Positions 35,801-47,281 of a DNA stretch of 64,000 bases are shown in pieces. Both the position numbers and the translations under genes were made by a program. The stretch is from Flabesymbios commensalis (lineage: Eukaryota; Annelida; Polychaeta; Terebellida; Flabelligeridae): contig OZ024902.1 in NCBI GenBank assembly GCA_964017125.1, forward strand, positions 106,746,560-106,810,559, in the 5' to 3' direction. The first letter of the stretch is position 1. Each line of letters begins with the position of its first letter. A model generated the notes under the pieces. That model saw nothing but the letters and a program-made list of their open reading frames with translations, was not told the DNA's origin and did no database searches.

Positions 35801-36640
35801 ACTTTACGGAGAATTATACTGTGGACGCCCATACTGATTTAGAAAATTATTCAGATAGGTTACGCGTAGCCATGTCGCGTCTCCGGTTAAGCCCCCCACG
35901 AGCGACGAATCAAAAAGATACGTTCCAATATAAAGAGCTCGGCACATTTTCACATGTATTTTTGCGACGAATCGCAATTGCACCACCGCTGACTGCCCCT
36001 TACGATGGACCGTATAAGGTCTTCGCAAGGAGCGGTCGAGTTTTCAAAGTATTAATCAAAGGCAAGGCTGAGACGGTGACTGCAGACCGTGTCAAACCTG
36101 CGCATATCGAGCGCACGCCTAAAGATGAACAGACCAGACAATCGACCGCGATATCAAAAACTACGGCTATACGGCCTATGGCGAAAATTCTCGAACCTCA
36201 GACGGCCGTGGTAAGAAAAAGAAGTACTGCTACGTCAACGCCTTCTGAGGCCGGAGCGTGCACGAAGCAAACTTTGAACGGACAATCTACGGTAAAGACA
36301 AAGGCAACAGCTCCAGAGGTATGCCAACGAGGTGAAAAACCTGGGAAGCAGTTAAATACGAAGGCGACATTATACAAGGCGCCGCATGTTAGAAACGCCA
36401 CGACTTCTTGCGCTAACGGAAGGTACGATGGTATTCGAACATATTCACGAATTCTTTTGCATTTAAGAAAAGACGTGCCGATTCAAACACAACAGAATAA
36501 ACGCATCGGCAATCACAATGAAAGTAATACTGATCACAGCAGCTGGTTCTGGTTCTGGTTCCATTCAAGCTGCTGGTTCACGCCGCTATAGCTCCTAATG
36601 ATATATACTGCGGACCCAGCACACATACAATTCAACTTTA
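32877..36640 (+). pseudogene. pol remnant of gypsy element 2
   Basis: Order: protease (YLIDTGAAVSVLPRSC near 33013), reverse transcriptase (about 33420-34460, interrupted by the SINE; FLGHYVCPEGIFP near 34225), RNase H (about 34480-34920), integrase zinc finger (C...C in NWCRYCTGCQAAK near 35240) and core, GPY/F-like module (APYDGPYKVFARSGRVFKVL near 35998) and a Lys/Thr-rich tail. Better preserved than element 1 but broken. Confidence 0.88.
33606..33797 (-). mobile_element. 192-bp tRNA-derived SINE inserted in gypsy element 2
   Basis: Read on the minus strand it carries an A-box-like GTGACCGAGAGGTAGCGTGC and a B-box-like GGCTCGAATTTCGAATCC, the split RNA polymerase III promoter of tRNA-derived SINEs, then a unique body and an (ATTTC)n tail. 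A 10-bp target duplication CTAAAAAAAA flanks it (33596-33605 and 33798-33807), and element 1 shows the empty site. It inserted after element 2. Confidence 0.85.
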
Positions 36641-37024
36641 ATATGTATATAAATCGTGCCAGGCCTGGCACAAATAAATCATTGTTCAATAAATAAGGAA
36701 AGTTTTCACTATTATCATATCTGTTAAATAACTAAGTCAGTTGGATGAGAGTTTTGGGCATGGCCAGTTAAAAGGACATTTGCAAAGAGGATCGAAAGTA
36801 AATAAATAAAGATTTGGTCATAGCTGCACTTACTATAGCTCACCAACAACCCACACTGTATCACGACTTTGGTTTTTACATGTTTATTATTATAACATTG
36901 ATATTTTGGTACGAATCGGTGCTACTTGGTCGGCACGTAGTTTACCGTAAATTTATGATATCTGCGTTGAGGTCACCACAAACATAGTTTTGTAGATATA
37001 CGTTGTCACTTAGCCCGGGGGTAA
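36641..37024 (+). other. 3' non-coding part of gypsy element 2
   Basis: Ends in GCCCGGGGGTAA directly before the 3' LTR, shared with element 1. Confidence 0.65.
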
Positions 37025-37454
37025 TGTGGCGACCTAACTAGCAGATCATCATGCCGAGTTCGAGCCAGACGGAATCGCTGATCGACGGATCAGCACTTCC
37101 GCCCGGCACTCACACCATGTGCGGCACGGCCGCGGTCGCCCATTCTAGTACTGGCCTTCTCGAGAGTCAGACGTGTAAGCACGTCACACGCACTCAGCCG
37201 CATGGCTGGATAGCCGCCCCCTGTCGCACGGGACTAAGTAGCACGCTCATATCTGACAATGTCTGCACGAATATGGGATGAATAAAGAATGAATCAAGAA
37301 AATATTCTGCTTTAACTGAGTTTCTACAGCGAACCACAGCTTGCTGACCTGGCAAGACACCACGATCCAGATCGAGGTCTGAGGCGTTGGTCGCGTCCAT
37401 TGACTTGTCAAATATTCGGCAACGTCAATGGTAACCCTCGCCCTAGACTACGAT
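37025..37454 (+). repeat. 3' LTR of gypsy element 2
   Basis: 430 bp, TGTGGCGACC to GACTACGAT, about 95% identical by eye to 28973-29402. Confidence 0.92.
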
Positions 37455-37694
37455 AGGCCCCTATTAAAACAACCTCAGCTAAAACAGCAATGGGAGCGTT
37501 AGCGCTGACCAGCCTTTGCTGCGCTCACCCAGAGCCGTTGTTTACTCGGCTACGGGAACGTCAAATATCATGTTTTCTAAAAAAAATAAAAAATAACAAA
37601 TTAGCTATTATATTCAAATAATGATGTGGTTTTCTCAGTTGCGTTAATGCAGGATACCATATACTAATGCAGTTTGCCTTCATCAAATACCTAG

Positions 37695-38929
37695 TAGGGG
37701 AGAGTGAGGCAAGCTGGGACACTTTTTTTCAAATGTTTATTGTGCTCATACAATTCATATATGCAAAATGAATGAATGTCTTTATGAAAGTTTTTGTTGT
37801 TTGTTTTTGTTACGTAACATAAACAAGTGGTGATCTACATTGATTTTGACATAAATGCAAATAAACTGAATAAACTGGCACGGCCCATATTGCCCCATCT
37901 CCGGGGCAATATGGGTCATGGCTGGGGCAAGTTGGGCATAGACCAATGGTAAAATTTGGATGATTAATATAATATTTATTTTATTTCCAATCACTAAATA
38001 AACCAAACTAAATAGGTTTATATCACCCTCTCAACTCTACTTATCTGCTTGACTGCGAAATAATCTGCGTTTCGTTGCTTTTCCCTGGTTTCACAAAAAT
38101 GGTGGCCATTTTAAATTTTTAAAGTCCTTGTGAACTCATTATCTCAAGGACCGCTAGTCCAAATCGCTTGTAATTTTGTATGTACACACTCACTTTCCAG
38201 GTCACAAAATTAGAATGTTTTGGTTGCAGTTTACTTAAAAAAAAATGGCGGCCATTTAAATTTTCAATTTAAAAAATGGCGGCCATTTTATTTTGAATTT
38301 GATTTTTTGTAGACTCGTTATCTTGATCAGTTAGTCCGAATCATTTGTGATATTGTATATATATATATAGGCACTTACCAGCTGGCTTGCCACAAAAGCA
38401 AAATGTTTTGGTCGCCTGTGAATAATTTGGTGAGAAATGACAGCCATTTAAAAAAAAGTTTTTTTTTCTTTCTATTTGTATTTATTTTACTTGGGGCAAG
38501 TTGGGCCATGGCAAATCTAAGCCATGCTCAACTTGTCCCATAAAAGTGGCCCAGCTTGCCTCGTCCGGTCTATTTGCAAAGAAAATTATCCTGTATTTTA
38601 AAATTTTGGCCCCATTATAGTCTATTATTCAAAACATAAACTACCTGTAGGCCTATATGTATCAAAATTGGTCACAATCTAAATTATATCTTGAAGCATT
38701 GATAAATGATCAGCATGAAATGCACATAAAAAATATATTCAAAACTACATTAAAAAATTATTTTATCCATTTTATGTATCTTTGAAAAAGTTTATCACCG
38801 AATCTGGTAATTAAATAATGTAATTTATATTCACTAGATGGCACTATACATGCCGCTGGGAAATCAGATTTGGCTATACAAGGGGTGGCCCAACTTGCCT
38901 CGCGGCCCAGCTTACCTCACTCTCCACTA
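37695..38929. mobile_element. 1.2-kb MITE, TAGGGGAGAGTGAGGC termini
   Basis: The left end TAGGGGAGAGTGAGGCAAGC is mirrored by GCTTACCTCACTCTCCACTA. The terminal TA may be the target duplication (Tc1/mariner-like). The motif GGGGCAAGTTGGGC recurs internally on both strands (37880-37940 and 38490-38575), including the hairpin GCCCCATCTCCGGGGC. Two AAAATGGCGGCCATTT segments lie at 38243 and 38272. No transposase frame. Confidence 0.75.
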
Positions 38930-39000
38930 ACTAACATGTAGAATGCTCTGCAAGCTTTGGTGGCACTACACAGTGGCTTATCCAGAAATAAAAGAAGGGG

Positions 39001-39213
39001 GTAAACATGTCCATAGACTAGAACTGGAATTTTTTTAAAAATTTTCTGCTGCGCATTCACCAGTTGGGCTAGATATAGACACGAAATTCCTGATTTCTAA
39101 TTATTGATAACCATGTCAAAAATAAGAAATACGGGAATTTCATCTCTATTTCTAGCCTCACTGGTGAAAAATCAAAAAAAACTTTTGCAGTTCTAGTCTA
39201 GGGACATGTTTAC
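39001..39213. mobile_element. ~213-bp foldback element, GTAAACATGTCC termini
   Basis: GTAAACATGTCCATAGACTA and its complement at the right end define long imperfect arms, which meet near TTATTGATAACCATG. The right arm and the DNA beyond it match 8408-8500. 39214-39744 shows no supported gene. Confidence 0.65.
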
Positions 39214-39744
39214 ATCATATGGTCATATTAAGAAGCCACATTTTATCATAATCCTTTTTTTCAAAAACTGATTACGTTGCCAGCAGATGTTTCTAAAAGT
39301 TGTAATCTATCGGAATGTTGCCTTCACTCATTCAAACACTCAAAAAGATATAGCAGAGCTGAAATAAAAATATGCCATTTATATTAAAACAAAAATAAGA
39401 TTGATAAATGATTACAACACAAAACCATAGCCGACACAAAAAGAGCTTGATATTAAGTATGGTACAGGTTTCAGAACAGAATCTGACATACTGAAACGTA
39501 AGTACAGAGTGATAATTACACATCGAATGAATAAATAACAGTAATTTTTTTAATTGTGTGTCACGTGTTTCACATGCGGGAGTGCATTTGTAATTTTATA
39601 AACATTGATTTTTAGCGCCTAATCTAAAATACCATTCTTGTTATTAACATTCTTGTTATCGTCCGTCACATATTTCAGACACGAAGCATATTTGTTAACA
39701 ACGACATCAGCCGCTTTAAATATCAAAGCAATAGGAGAAGCTAA

Positions 39745-40016
39745 GGACGTAAATGGGAGTTCACAGAGTTACGTCCTAAGTACGAAATGCTGTACGTTGT
39801 GGGGACGTTATGACGTCAAACAGTATTCGTACTTAGGACGTAATTCTGTGAACTCCCATTTACGTATTTAGAACGTAAAACATAAATGCAACGTTATTAG
39901 GACGTTCTGGGGACGTTAGGGTTATTATGACTACGTCCCTAGCACGTCCTCGTTACATTCATCCATGAATGACGAAAATGAGACCTTAACGAACGTTATA
40001 TTACGTACAGTGTTTG
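39745..40016. mobile_element. Foldback element copy 2, one end missing, core inverted
   Basis: Same family as 13126-13550, ending TACGTACAGTGTTTG. The asymmetric core (39778-39825) is the reverse complement of the core in copy 1 although the shared outer arm runs the same way. The left outer arm is absent. Confidence 0.8.
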
Positions 40017-40039
40017 CAGGGAGGTGGCATAATAGCTGG

Positions 40040-40190
40040 AATGGTGTTGTCTCCTGTACAATCATTGATGCAACGCTTGGCCAGCATCTGGAGATGGTGG
40101 ACCAGAGCTGTACCAACGCGGGACACAGCAACATTGGTGTGTGCTGTATTCAGATGGTACAATAATTGGGCCAACACTGTGTCTTGCATG
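40040..40190. repeat. Hairpin-family repeats
   Basis: CAACGCTTGGCCAGCATCTG, CAACATTGGTGTGTGCTG and AATTGGGCCAACACTGTG belong to the CCAATGTTGG family. The cluster continues at 41230 after the MITE. Confidence 0.55.
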
Positions 40191-40193
40191 TTG

Positions 40194-41229
40194 TAGGGGA
40201 GGACGGGGCATGTTCGAACCCTTAAGACATAATGCATACCTGTTCACTAGATATTTACCTAAATCACTCATTATTTCATACATACAGTGCTTCCACATGT
40301 ATGATGCCCCACTAAAATTTATAGTTAGGTGTCTTGTATATTCTAAAAAATATAGCGCAAAAAGTGATTACAATCAGAATGGTCGGACATGCCCCGCCTC
40401 CGGGGCATGTCCGACCAGTACCGTTCGAACATGCCCCAGTTATTAAAGTGCAATACAACAATGACAATAATTGACAATCCTTTGTATTTTATTATTGCAT
40501 TTTGCATAAATAGCAACAGTGTGATGTTGCCTTTCACAAGGTAGCAGCACATGGTCAGTCTCCCATAACGTTGCCAGCAGTGGGCAATGGAAGTTTGTCC
40601 ATCAGGCCACCGGCGCACCACTAGCGGCATTTATCACGGTTATCCACCAACCGCCGGGTTACCAGACAAAACAGCATGTGTTGTATGAAAATAATGTGTA
40701 ATAATGTGTGGCTGAGTGAGTCCCAGCATGTAAGGGTGAGTGTGGACATGTGTGAATAAGATAAACTATGCTGCAATTATGACCATTGGTTGTGAGGCTA
40801 CTTCGGGGCATGTTCACACCCTTTCCGGGGCATGTCCGAACGCGTTTGAACGTGCCCCGTAATGCCATTTCAGCTTCAACCCCAATTATTGCCTGTACCA
40901 CTTGTGATGGTTCAAAAATACTTTCCCTGTATGTTTTATACCTCTGTGTTCTATTTATAGAACAACAAATGGTTACTTAAATACTAAAACTGTAGTTCAC
41001 ACAGTATTTAGAAAAAATAACCTAAATAACATAAAATGAGACGAAAATCACATATTTGAATCGAGAGCAAAACAAAAAAACTGTAGCTGATGAATTTTGG
41101 GAGAAACAGTGACTTAGGGGAGAGGTACATCATGAATTATATTTTTAATTCACCAGGTGGCCCTCAATTCTGAATTACCAGCAGGGTGCGAACGTGCCCC
41201 GGTGTTCGAACATGCCCCGTCCTCCCCTA
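40194..41229. mobile_element. 1.04-kb MITE, TAGGGGAGGACGGGGCATG termini
   Basis: The left TAGGGGAGGACGGGGCATGT and right complement ACATGCCCCGTCCTCCCCTA match perfectly for about 26 bp, including TCGAAC. The terminal TA is the probable duplication. GGGGCATGTCCGA-type motifs recur internally at 40381-40437 (a strong hairpin), 40803-40860 and 41188-41215. It has split a hairpin-family cluster. No transposase. Confidence 0.85.
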
Positions 41230-41295
41230 ATTGGCGCGATGCTGGCCCAGCTGGACCGGCATCGTGCCAACGCCTGTTTCAGATGGTAATGTGAC
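41230..41295. repeat. Hairpin-family repeat, continuing after the MITE
   Basis: TTGGCGCGATGCTGGCCCAG and CCGGCATCGTGCCAACGCC form a compact hairpin around CTGGA. Confidence 0.6.
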
Positions 41296-41396
41296 ATCTA
41301 CTGTTAGGAGATGAATGAGAGTATACAGCCAAGTTTGGACGAGATACCTTTCTTTCACCTCTCAAAATTCCTAGTGCTTATGACTTGGCCTAAGAG

Positions 41397-41745
41397 TGTT
41401 ACCGGGAATTACTGAGTCGTAACTATAGTTACCGCTTTGTGCCTGGTGATAGAGGAGATTCTGGCTGGGCGTTGCTGGCTTTGCGTGCTGCCATGTGACT
41501 GGACGAAAGCCATTGATTCGCTCAGGCGAGAATCAACAAATGTATTCAGCTTATATTGTGAGGCTGAGGGTGTTTTGAGGCACTGATGAAGTCATAGGCC
41601 TACCCTAACTGAGAGGGTTTTTTCCGTGTATATATATTCCTGCATATATTGTAAAACAGCCTGCATGTCCCTCTGTGTATAATAAAACTGTATCAAGCCT
41701 CAAGTGTTCTGGACTCCTGACTCGGTGTTTCTGGCTCTGAAAAAA
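41397..41745 (+). repeat. Possible solo LTR-like fragment
   Basis: It starts TGTTACCGGG and has a TATATATATT box followed by TGTATAATAAAACTGTATCA, the usual promoter-to-polyadenylation layout of an LTR. No target duplication or second copy is visible, so this may instead be another kind of element. 41746-42570 shows no supported gene. Confidence 0.25.
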
Positions 41746-42722
41746 GTCGGAGTCAAGCAATATGAAGCTTTTGACTGCAAAACTGAATCAGCACACAGGC
41801 GCGGCTTCCGGCGGACGGCCACTGAAGGCGGCCGCAACGCTAGGGGGGGTCCCATGAATATTTTTTTTCAGAGAAGGCTTAAGGAGGTTTCTAGTGATAT
41901 CTTTTTTTTTATAAATATAGCCTACATTTCAAGCTTTGAAACAACTCATTTTTCACTAATGAAACACTTAAAAAATCTCTGTAAATGATTTCTAAAAACT
42001 GTCGTCAGAATGGAATGTTTTTTTGTCAGGGGTGAAAACTTGTCGTCAATTCTGACGACATGACGACATTTCAATGACTTGCGTCTGTGCAAAACTTCCG
42101 AAAGTCATCATAGATCCCCATGACTTTTAATACACCTAAATTGATAATTATCTCCTTTGGCCCTACATAATTAAAAAGTTGCTCATAACATAACAGCACC
42201 GCCTAGCGATTCCCGATGTGCGACCGGAAGTAAAAAAGTGACAGCTATGCAGACACCATAGAGTTACCAATTTGGGGTCTTTAGCCATGCATTCCGCCAC
42301 GACAAACGCTCACCGATAAATCGACTATGTGGCTAGAATTGCTGTTGCTTTCGATCAAAGAAGTATTATTTTAGCTTGTGAACATATCGTGAGTAGACTG
42401 TTCTATGTTTTATGTTATAAATTAATACCAGATAAGAGTTATTTCAAGTTGAAAGTTGATCAACCTATTATCGAAAATCCACGCCATTTTTGTACAAATC
42501 CAACATTAAGAAACAGTTAGCCCACCGCCATGCTACCATTTTACAATGTTTTATCTGACACTATTTCTCAGCCACGAGTTCGGCCATAGGATTATACGCC
42601 CATTAAATTGTCTTAAATCTTCACAAAACCACCTCCATGACTTGCTCACACCACTATACCATGTTTTTATGCTATTTTATTCAGGTAATTTTCATTCATA
42701 TCTGTGCTAGAGGCAATATAAA

Positions 42723-43670
42723 CAGGTGGGGGCCGACCGCAGATTAAAGTACGTACTTCCTTTGAAGTACGTACTTCCATTGAGGTGTGCAGTACGTCGA
42801 TCAAGTACGCCTGCAGCCTCATTTTGGCCTGATAGGGCACTCACTTGTTGTGTCCCCATTCATTTGCAACACATTATTTCATTGGTCCTATAGTCAGAGT
42901 CTGTCCAATGATAATCAGGATACTAAATTTACAGGAGTTCTGACTTTGTTAGATGCCATGCTTTCAACTGTGAAGCTGAGAGTGCAACAAGAGGTAAACA
43001 TTTATCAATTTGAAGTAGATGATATCTATTGCCAACTAAAAGAAATAATGGACTTTAGAAAAGATAGTTTGAAATATTAAATCACCAATTTATAGAGCAG
43101 TCCTATGTCTGGGAAATTAGGAATGTGCTATTAAAGTTCTGCCATAGAGTCACATGCCTCATGGTCCATACTTCCATTAAAGTACAGACTTCCTTTAAAG
43201 TACACCCTGTACTGTAATCTAAGTACGCCCTCAGTGGAACAGATATAAAGTTAAATATAAAATTTTCCAAACATGAAAAACAGTTTTGATAAAATACATG
43301 TTGTACAATGAAATGTGCTCTTTCAAGTAAAATATTTATGGTAGCTGGCAAATGCTCAACAGTTCCAGGACAAAGAAAAAAAAAAATCAGCCTGTTGCAA
43401 AAGTCTTGGCTATATTCAGGTGGACAGAGAATAATTAGAAGTTCCTCTTATGAATAATTTAATAGCTTGATTATCAATGTTCAGAAATAAATCATTCAAC
43501 CAATAACATCTTAAGTTGCAAAGGGGTAATAAAATAACAAATAAGAGTAGGCCTACCCATTTGTAAAAGTGAAGCTTAGGGTGTACTTAGATCGAAGTAC
43601 GGACATACCTCAATCTAAGTACGTACTTCAAAGGAAGTACATACTTTAATCTGCGGTCAGCCCCCACCTG
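42723..43670. mobile_element. 948-bp TIR element inserted in the satellite, 5-bp TSD ATAAA
   Basis: CAGGTGGGGGCCGACCGCAG and its near-complement at 43670 start inverted repeats that align for about 90 bp. ATAAA flanks both sides, and the empty site AATATAAAGGACACC is seen in every other monomer. Palindromic AAGTACGTACTT-type motifs recur in both ends and in the middle (43165-43230), like transposase-binding repeats. The 97-codon frame inside matches nothing I know. The superfamily is undetermined. Confidence 0.85.
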
Positions 43671-43942
43671 ATAAAGGACACCCCCTTTGAGGCTTTGGCG
43701 ATGGCATCCGTTTGGCGTTTTTCACATCAAATTTAGCATAGGCCTACATCTCAGCTCTCAGAGTTTCAGCCACGGGTTCAGCCATTGGAATCCGAATTGA
43801 GACCCATTTGCAAGTTTTAAATCTTCTCAAAACTGCTTTCATAACTTCCTCACACTACTGCAGCATGGTTTTATTCAAGTTTTATATGAAATTTTCATCC
43901 ATAGGCTAGGTTGTGTCAAAAATTAAGTGACCCACCCACTAA

Positions 43943-44342
43943 GGCCAAAAAAAAATATATGTTTGTTTCCGAATTGGTGTCATTTTACCCAGTGGGTAGG
44001 TAGGGAATTTAATTTATTTATTTTATTTTTTGTCACTTCAACCAATCGGTAGGTAAGAAATATTTTTTATTTGGTGCCAAATTCACTTCCATGCATGGCT
44101 TATCTGTACATTACATAATGATTTTTTGTTTTTTGGACGCATTTTGACCCCCTCTCCTTTTTTGTAACGTTTTTTGAGATACTTTGACTACAGCCAGTAA
44201 GTTATCCCTTAACTTATAGATTTGCTAAAAAAAAAAAAAAAAAATTTTTTTTTTTTTTGGAAATCCATAAAATAAATTTGGGTCGCACATGTTTTGACAG
44301 GGTCGGTCGGAAATCTGAAACAAAAAAAAAATTTTTTAGGCC
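43943..44342. mobile_element. Harbinger-like MITE module, copy 1 (most diverged)
   Basis: GGCCAAAAAA... to ...TTTTAGGCC, flanked by TAA on both sides. Single-module version with one long A/T tract. Confidence 0.75.
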
Positions 44343-46011
44343 TAAGTACATGTGTTTCTTAGAGTCATTTTTTTGTTCAGCCACGGGTTCGGCCATGGGA
44401 TTATACGCCCATTGAATTGTTTTAAATCTTCACAAAACCACCTCCATGACTTGCTCACACCACTATACCATGTTTTTATGCTATTTTATTCAGGTAATTT
44501 TCATTCATATCTGTGCTAGGGGCAATATAAAGGACACCCCCTTTGGCGTTTTTCACATCAAATTTAGCCTACATCTCAGCTCTCAGAGTTTCAGCCACGG
44601 GTTCAGCCATTGGAATTGAGACCCATTTGCAAGTTTTAAATCTTCACAAAACTGCTTTCATAACTTCCTCACACTACTGCAGCAGGGATTTATTCAAGTT
44701 TTATATGAAATTTTCATCCATAGGCTAGGTTGTGTCGAAAATTAAGTGACCCACCCACTAAGTACATGTGTTTTTTAGAGTCATTTTTTTGTTCAGCCAC
44801 GGGTTCGGCCATGGGATTATACGCCCATTGAATTGTTTTAAATCTTCACAAAACCACCTCCATGACTTGCTCACACCACTATACCATGTTTTTATGCTAT
44901 TTTATTCAGGTAATTTTCATTCATATTTGTGCTAGGGGCAATATAAAGGACACCCCCTTTGGCGTTTTTCACATCAAATTTAGCCTACATCTCAGCTCTC
45001 AGAGTTTCAGCCACGGGTTCAGCCATTGGAATTGAGACCCATTTGCAAGTTTTAAATCTTCTCAAAACTGCTTTCATAACTTCCTCACACTACTGTAGCA
45101 GGGATTGATTCAAGTTTTATATGAAATTTTCATCCATAGGCTAGGTTGTGTCAAAAATTAAGTGACCCACCCACTAAATACATGTGTTTTTTAGAGTCAT
45201 TTTTTTTGTTCAGCCACGGGTTCGGCCATGGGATTATACGCCCATTGAATTGTTTTAAATCTTCACAAAACCACCTCCTTGACTTGCTCACACCACTATA
45301 CCATGTTTTTATGCTATTTTATTCAGGTAATTTTCATTCATATCTGTGCTAGGGGCAATATAAAGGACACCCCCTTTGGCGTTTTTCACATCAAATTTAG
45401 CCTACATCTCAGCTCTCAGAGTTTCAGCCACGGGTTCAGCCATTGGAATTGAGACCCATTTGCAGGTTTTAAATCTTCACAAAACTGCTTTCATAACTTC
45501 CTCACACTACTGCAGCAGGGATTTATTCAAGTTTTATATGAAATTTTCATCCATAGGCTAGGTTGTGTCAAAAATTAAGTGACCCACCCACTAAGTACAT
45601 GTGTTTTTTAGAGTCATTTTTTTGTTCAGCCACGGGTTCGGCCATGGGATTATACGCCCATTGAATTGTTTTAAATCTTCACAAAACCACCTCCATGACT
45701 TGCTCACACCACTATACCATGTTTTTATGCTATTTTATTCAGGAAATTTTCATTCATATCTGTGCTAGGGGCAATATAAAGGACACCCCCTTTGGCGTTT
45801 TTCACATCAAATTTAGCCTACATCTCAGCTCTCAAGAGTTTCAGCCACGGGTTCAGCCATTGGAATTGAGACCCATTTGCAAGTTTTAAATCTTCTCAAA
45901 ACTGCTTTCATAACTTCCTCACACTACTGTAGCAGGGATTGATTCAAGTTTTATATGAAATTTTCATCCATAGGCTAGGTTGTGTCAAAAATTAAGTGAC
46001 CCACCCACTAA

Positions 46012-46445
46012 GGCCAAAAAAAAATATATGTTTGTTTCCGAATTGGTGTCATTTTACCCAGTGGGTAGGTAGGGAATTTAATTTTTTTTTTTTTAATTTT
46101 ATTTTTTGTCACTTCAACCAATCGGTAGGTAAGAAATATTTTTTATTTTATTTGGCGCCAAATTCACTTCCATGCATGGCTTATCTGTACATTACATAAT
46201 GTTTTTTTGGACGCATTTTGACCCCCTCTCCTTTTCGTAACGTTTTTTGAGATACTTTGACTACAGCCAGTAAGTTATCCCTTAACTTATGGATTTCCTA
46301 AAAAAAAAAAAAAAATTTTTTTTTTTTTAGGGCAAAAAAAAAAAATTTTTTTTTTTTTTTTGGAAATCCATAAAATAATTTTGGGTCGCACATGTTTAGA
46401 CAGGGTCGTTCGGAAATCTGAAACAAACAAAATTTTTTTTAGGCC
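46012..46445. mobile_element. Harbinger-like MITE module, copy 2
   Basis: 434 bp, ends GGCC...GGCC, with TAA at 46009-46011 and 46446-46448. The empty site CCCACTAAGTACATG is present in monomers without the module. TTTGTTTC and GAAACAAA near the ends are inverted. The GGCC termini and a 3-bp TAA duplication fit PIF/Harbinger-type MITEs (known for example from mPing). Inside, TTATGGATTTCC and GGAAATCCATAA flank alternating A and T runs that can form a long hairpin. Confidence 0.8.
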
Positions 46446-47281
46446 TAAGTACATGTGTTTTTTAGAGTCATTTTTTTGTTCAGCCACGGGTTCGGCCATG
46501 GGATTATACGCCCATTGAATTGTTTTAAATCTTCACAAAACCACCTCCATGACTTGCTCACACCACTATACCATGTTTTTATGCTATTTTATTCAGGTAA
46601 TTTTCATTCATATCTGTGCTAGGGGCAATATAAAGGACACCCCCTTTGGCGTTTTTCACATCAAATTTAGCCTACATCTCAGCTCTCAGAGTTTCAGCCA
46701 CGGGTTCAGCCATTGGAATTGAGACCCATTTGCAAGTTTTAAATCTTCACAAAACTGCTTTCATAACTTCCTCACACTACTGCAGCAGGGATTTATTCAA
46801 GTTTTATATGAAATTTTCATCCATAGGCTAGGTTGTGTCGAAAATTAAGTGACCCACCCACTAAGTACATGTGTTTTTTAGAGTCATTTTTTTGTTCAGC
46901 CACGGGTTCGGCCATGGGATTATACGCCCATTGAATTGTTTTAAATCTTCACAAAACCACCTCCATGACTTGCTCACACCACTATACCATGTTTTTATGC
47001 TATTTTATTCAGGTAATTTTCATTCATATTTGTGCTAGGGGCAATATAAAGGACACCCCCTTTGGCGTTTTTCACATCAAATTTAGCCTACATCTCAGCT
47101 CTCAAGAGTTTCAGCCACGGGTTCAGCCATTGGAATTGAGACCCATTTGCAAGTTTTAAATCTTCTCAAAACTGCTTTCATAACTTCCTCACACTACTGT
47201 AGCAGGGATTGATTCAAGTTTTATATAAAATTTTCATCCATAGGCTAGGTTGTGTCAAAAATTAAGTGACCCACCCACTAA

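Larger units (their letters stand above)
28973..37454 (+). mobile_element. Gypsy element 2: broken Ty3/gypsy LTR retrotransposon, CsRn1-like
   Basis: An 8.5-kb fossil with 430-bp LTRs, a 2.3-kb leader, gag and pol. It has a perfect 5-bp target duplication, AGGCC (28968-28972 and 37455-37459). Its proteins are close relatives of element 1, yet its LTRs are quite different in sequence, so the two are separate subfamilies. The LTR pair is about 95% identical by eye, so it is younger than element 1. A 192-bp SINE has inserted into pol. It is broken, with perhaps six to ten disabling changes apart from the SINE. Confidence 0.92.

Noticed and set aside
42787-43080. 97-codon frame inside the 948-bp element as a transposase
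   Set aside because: Too short, no catalytic motif, and it overlaps the terminal inverted repeat.
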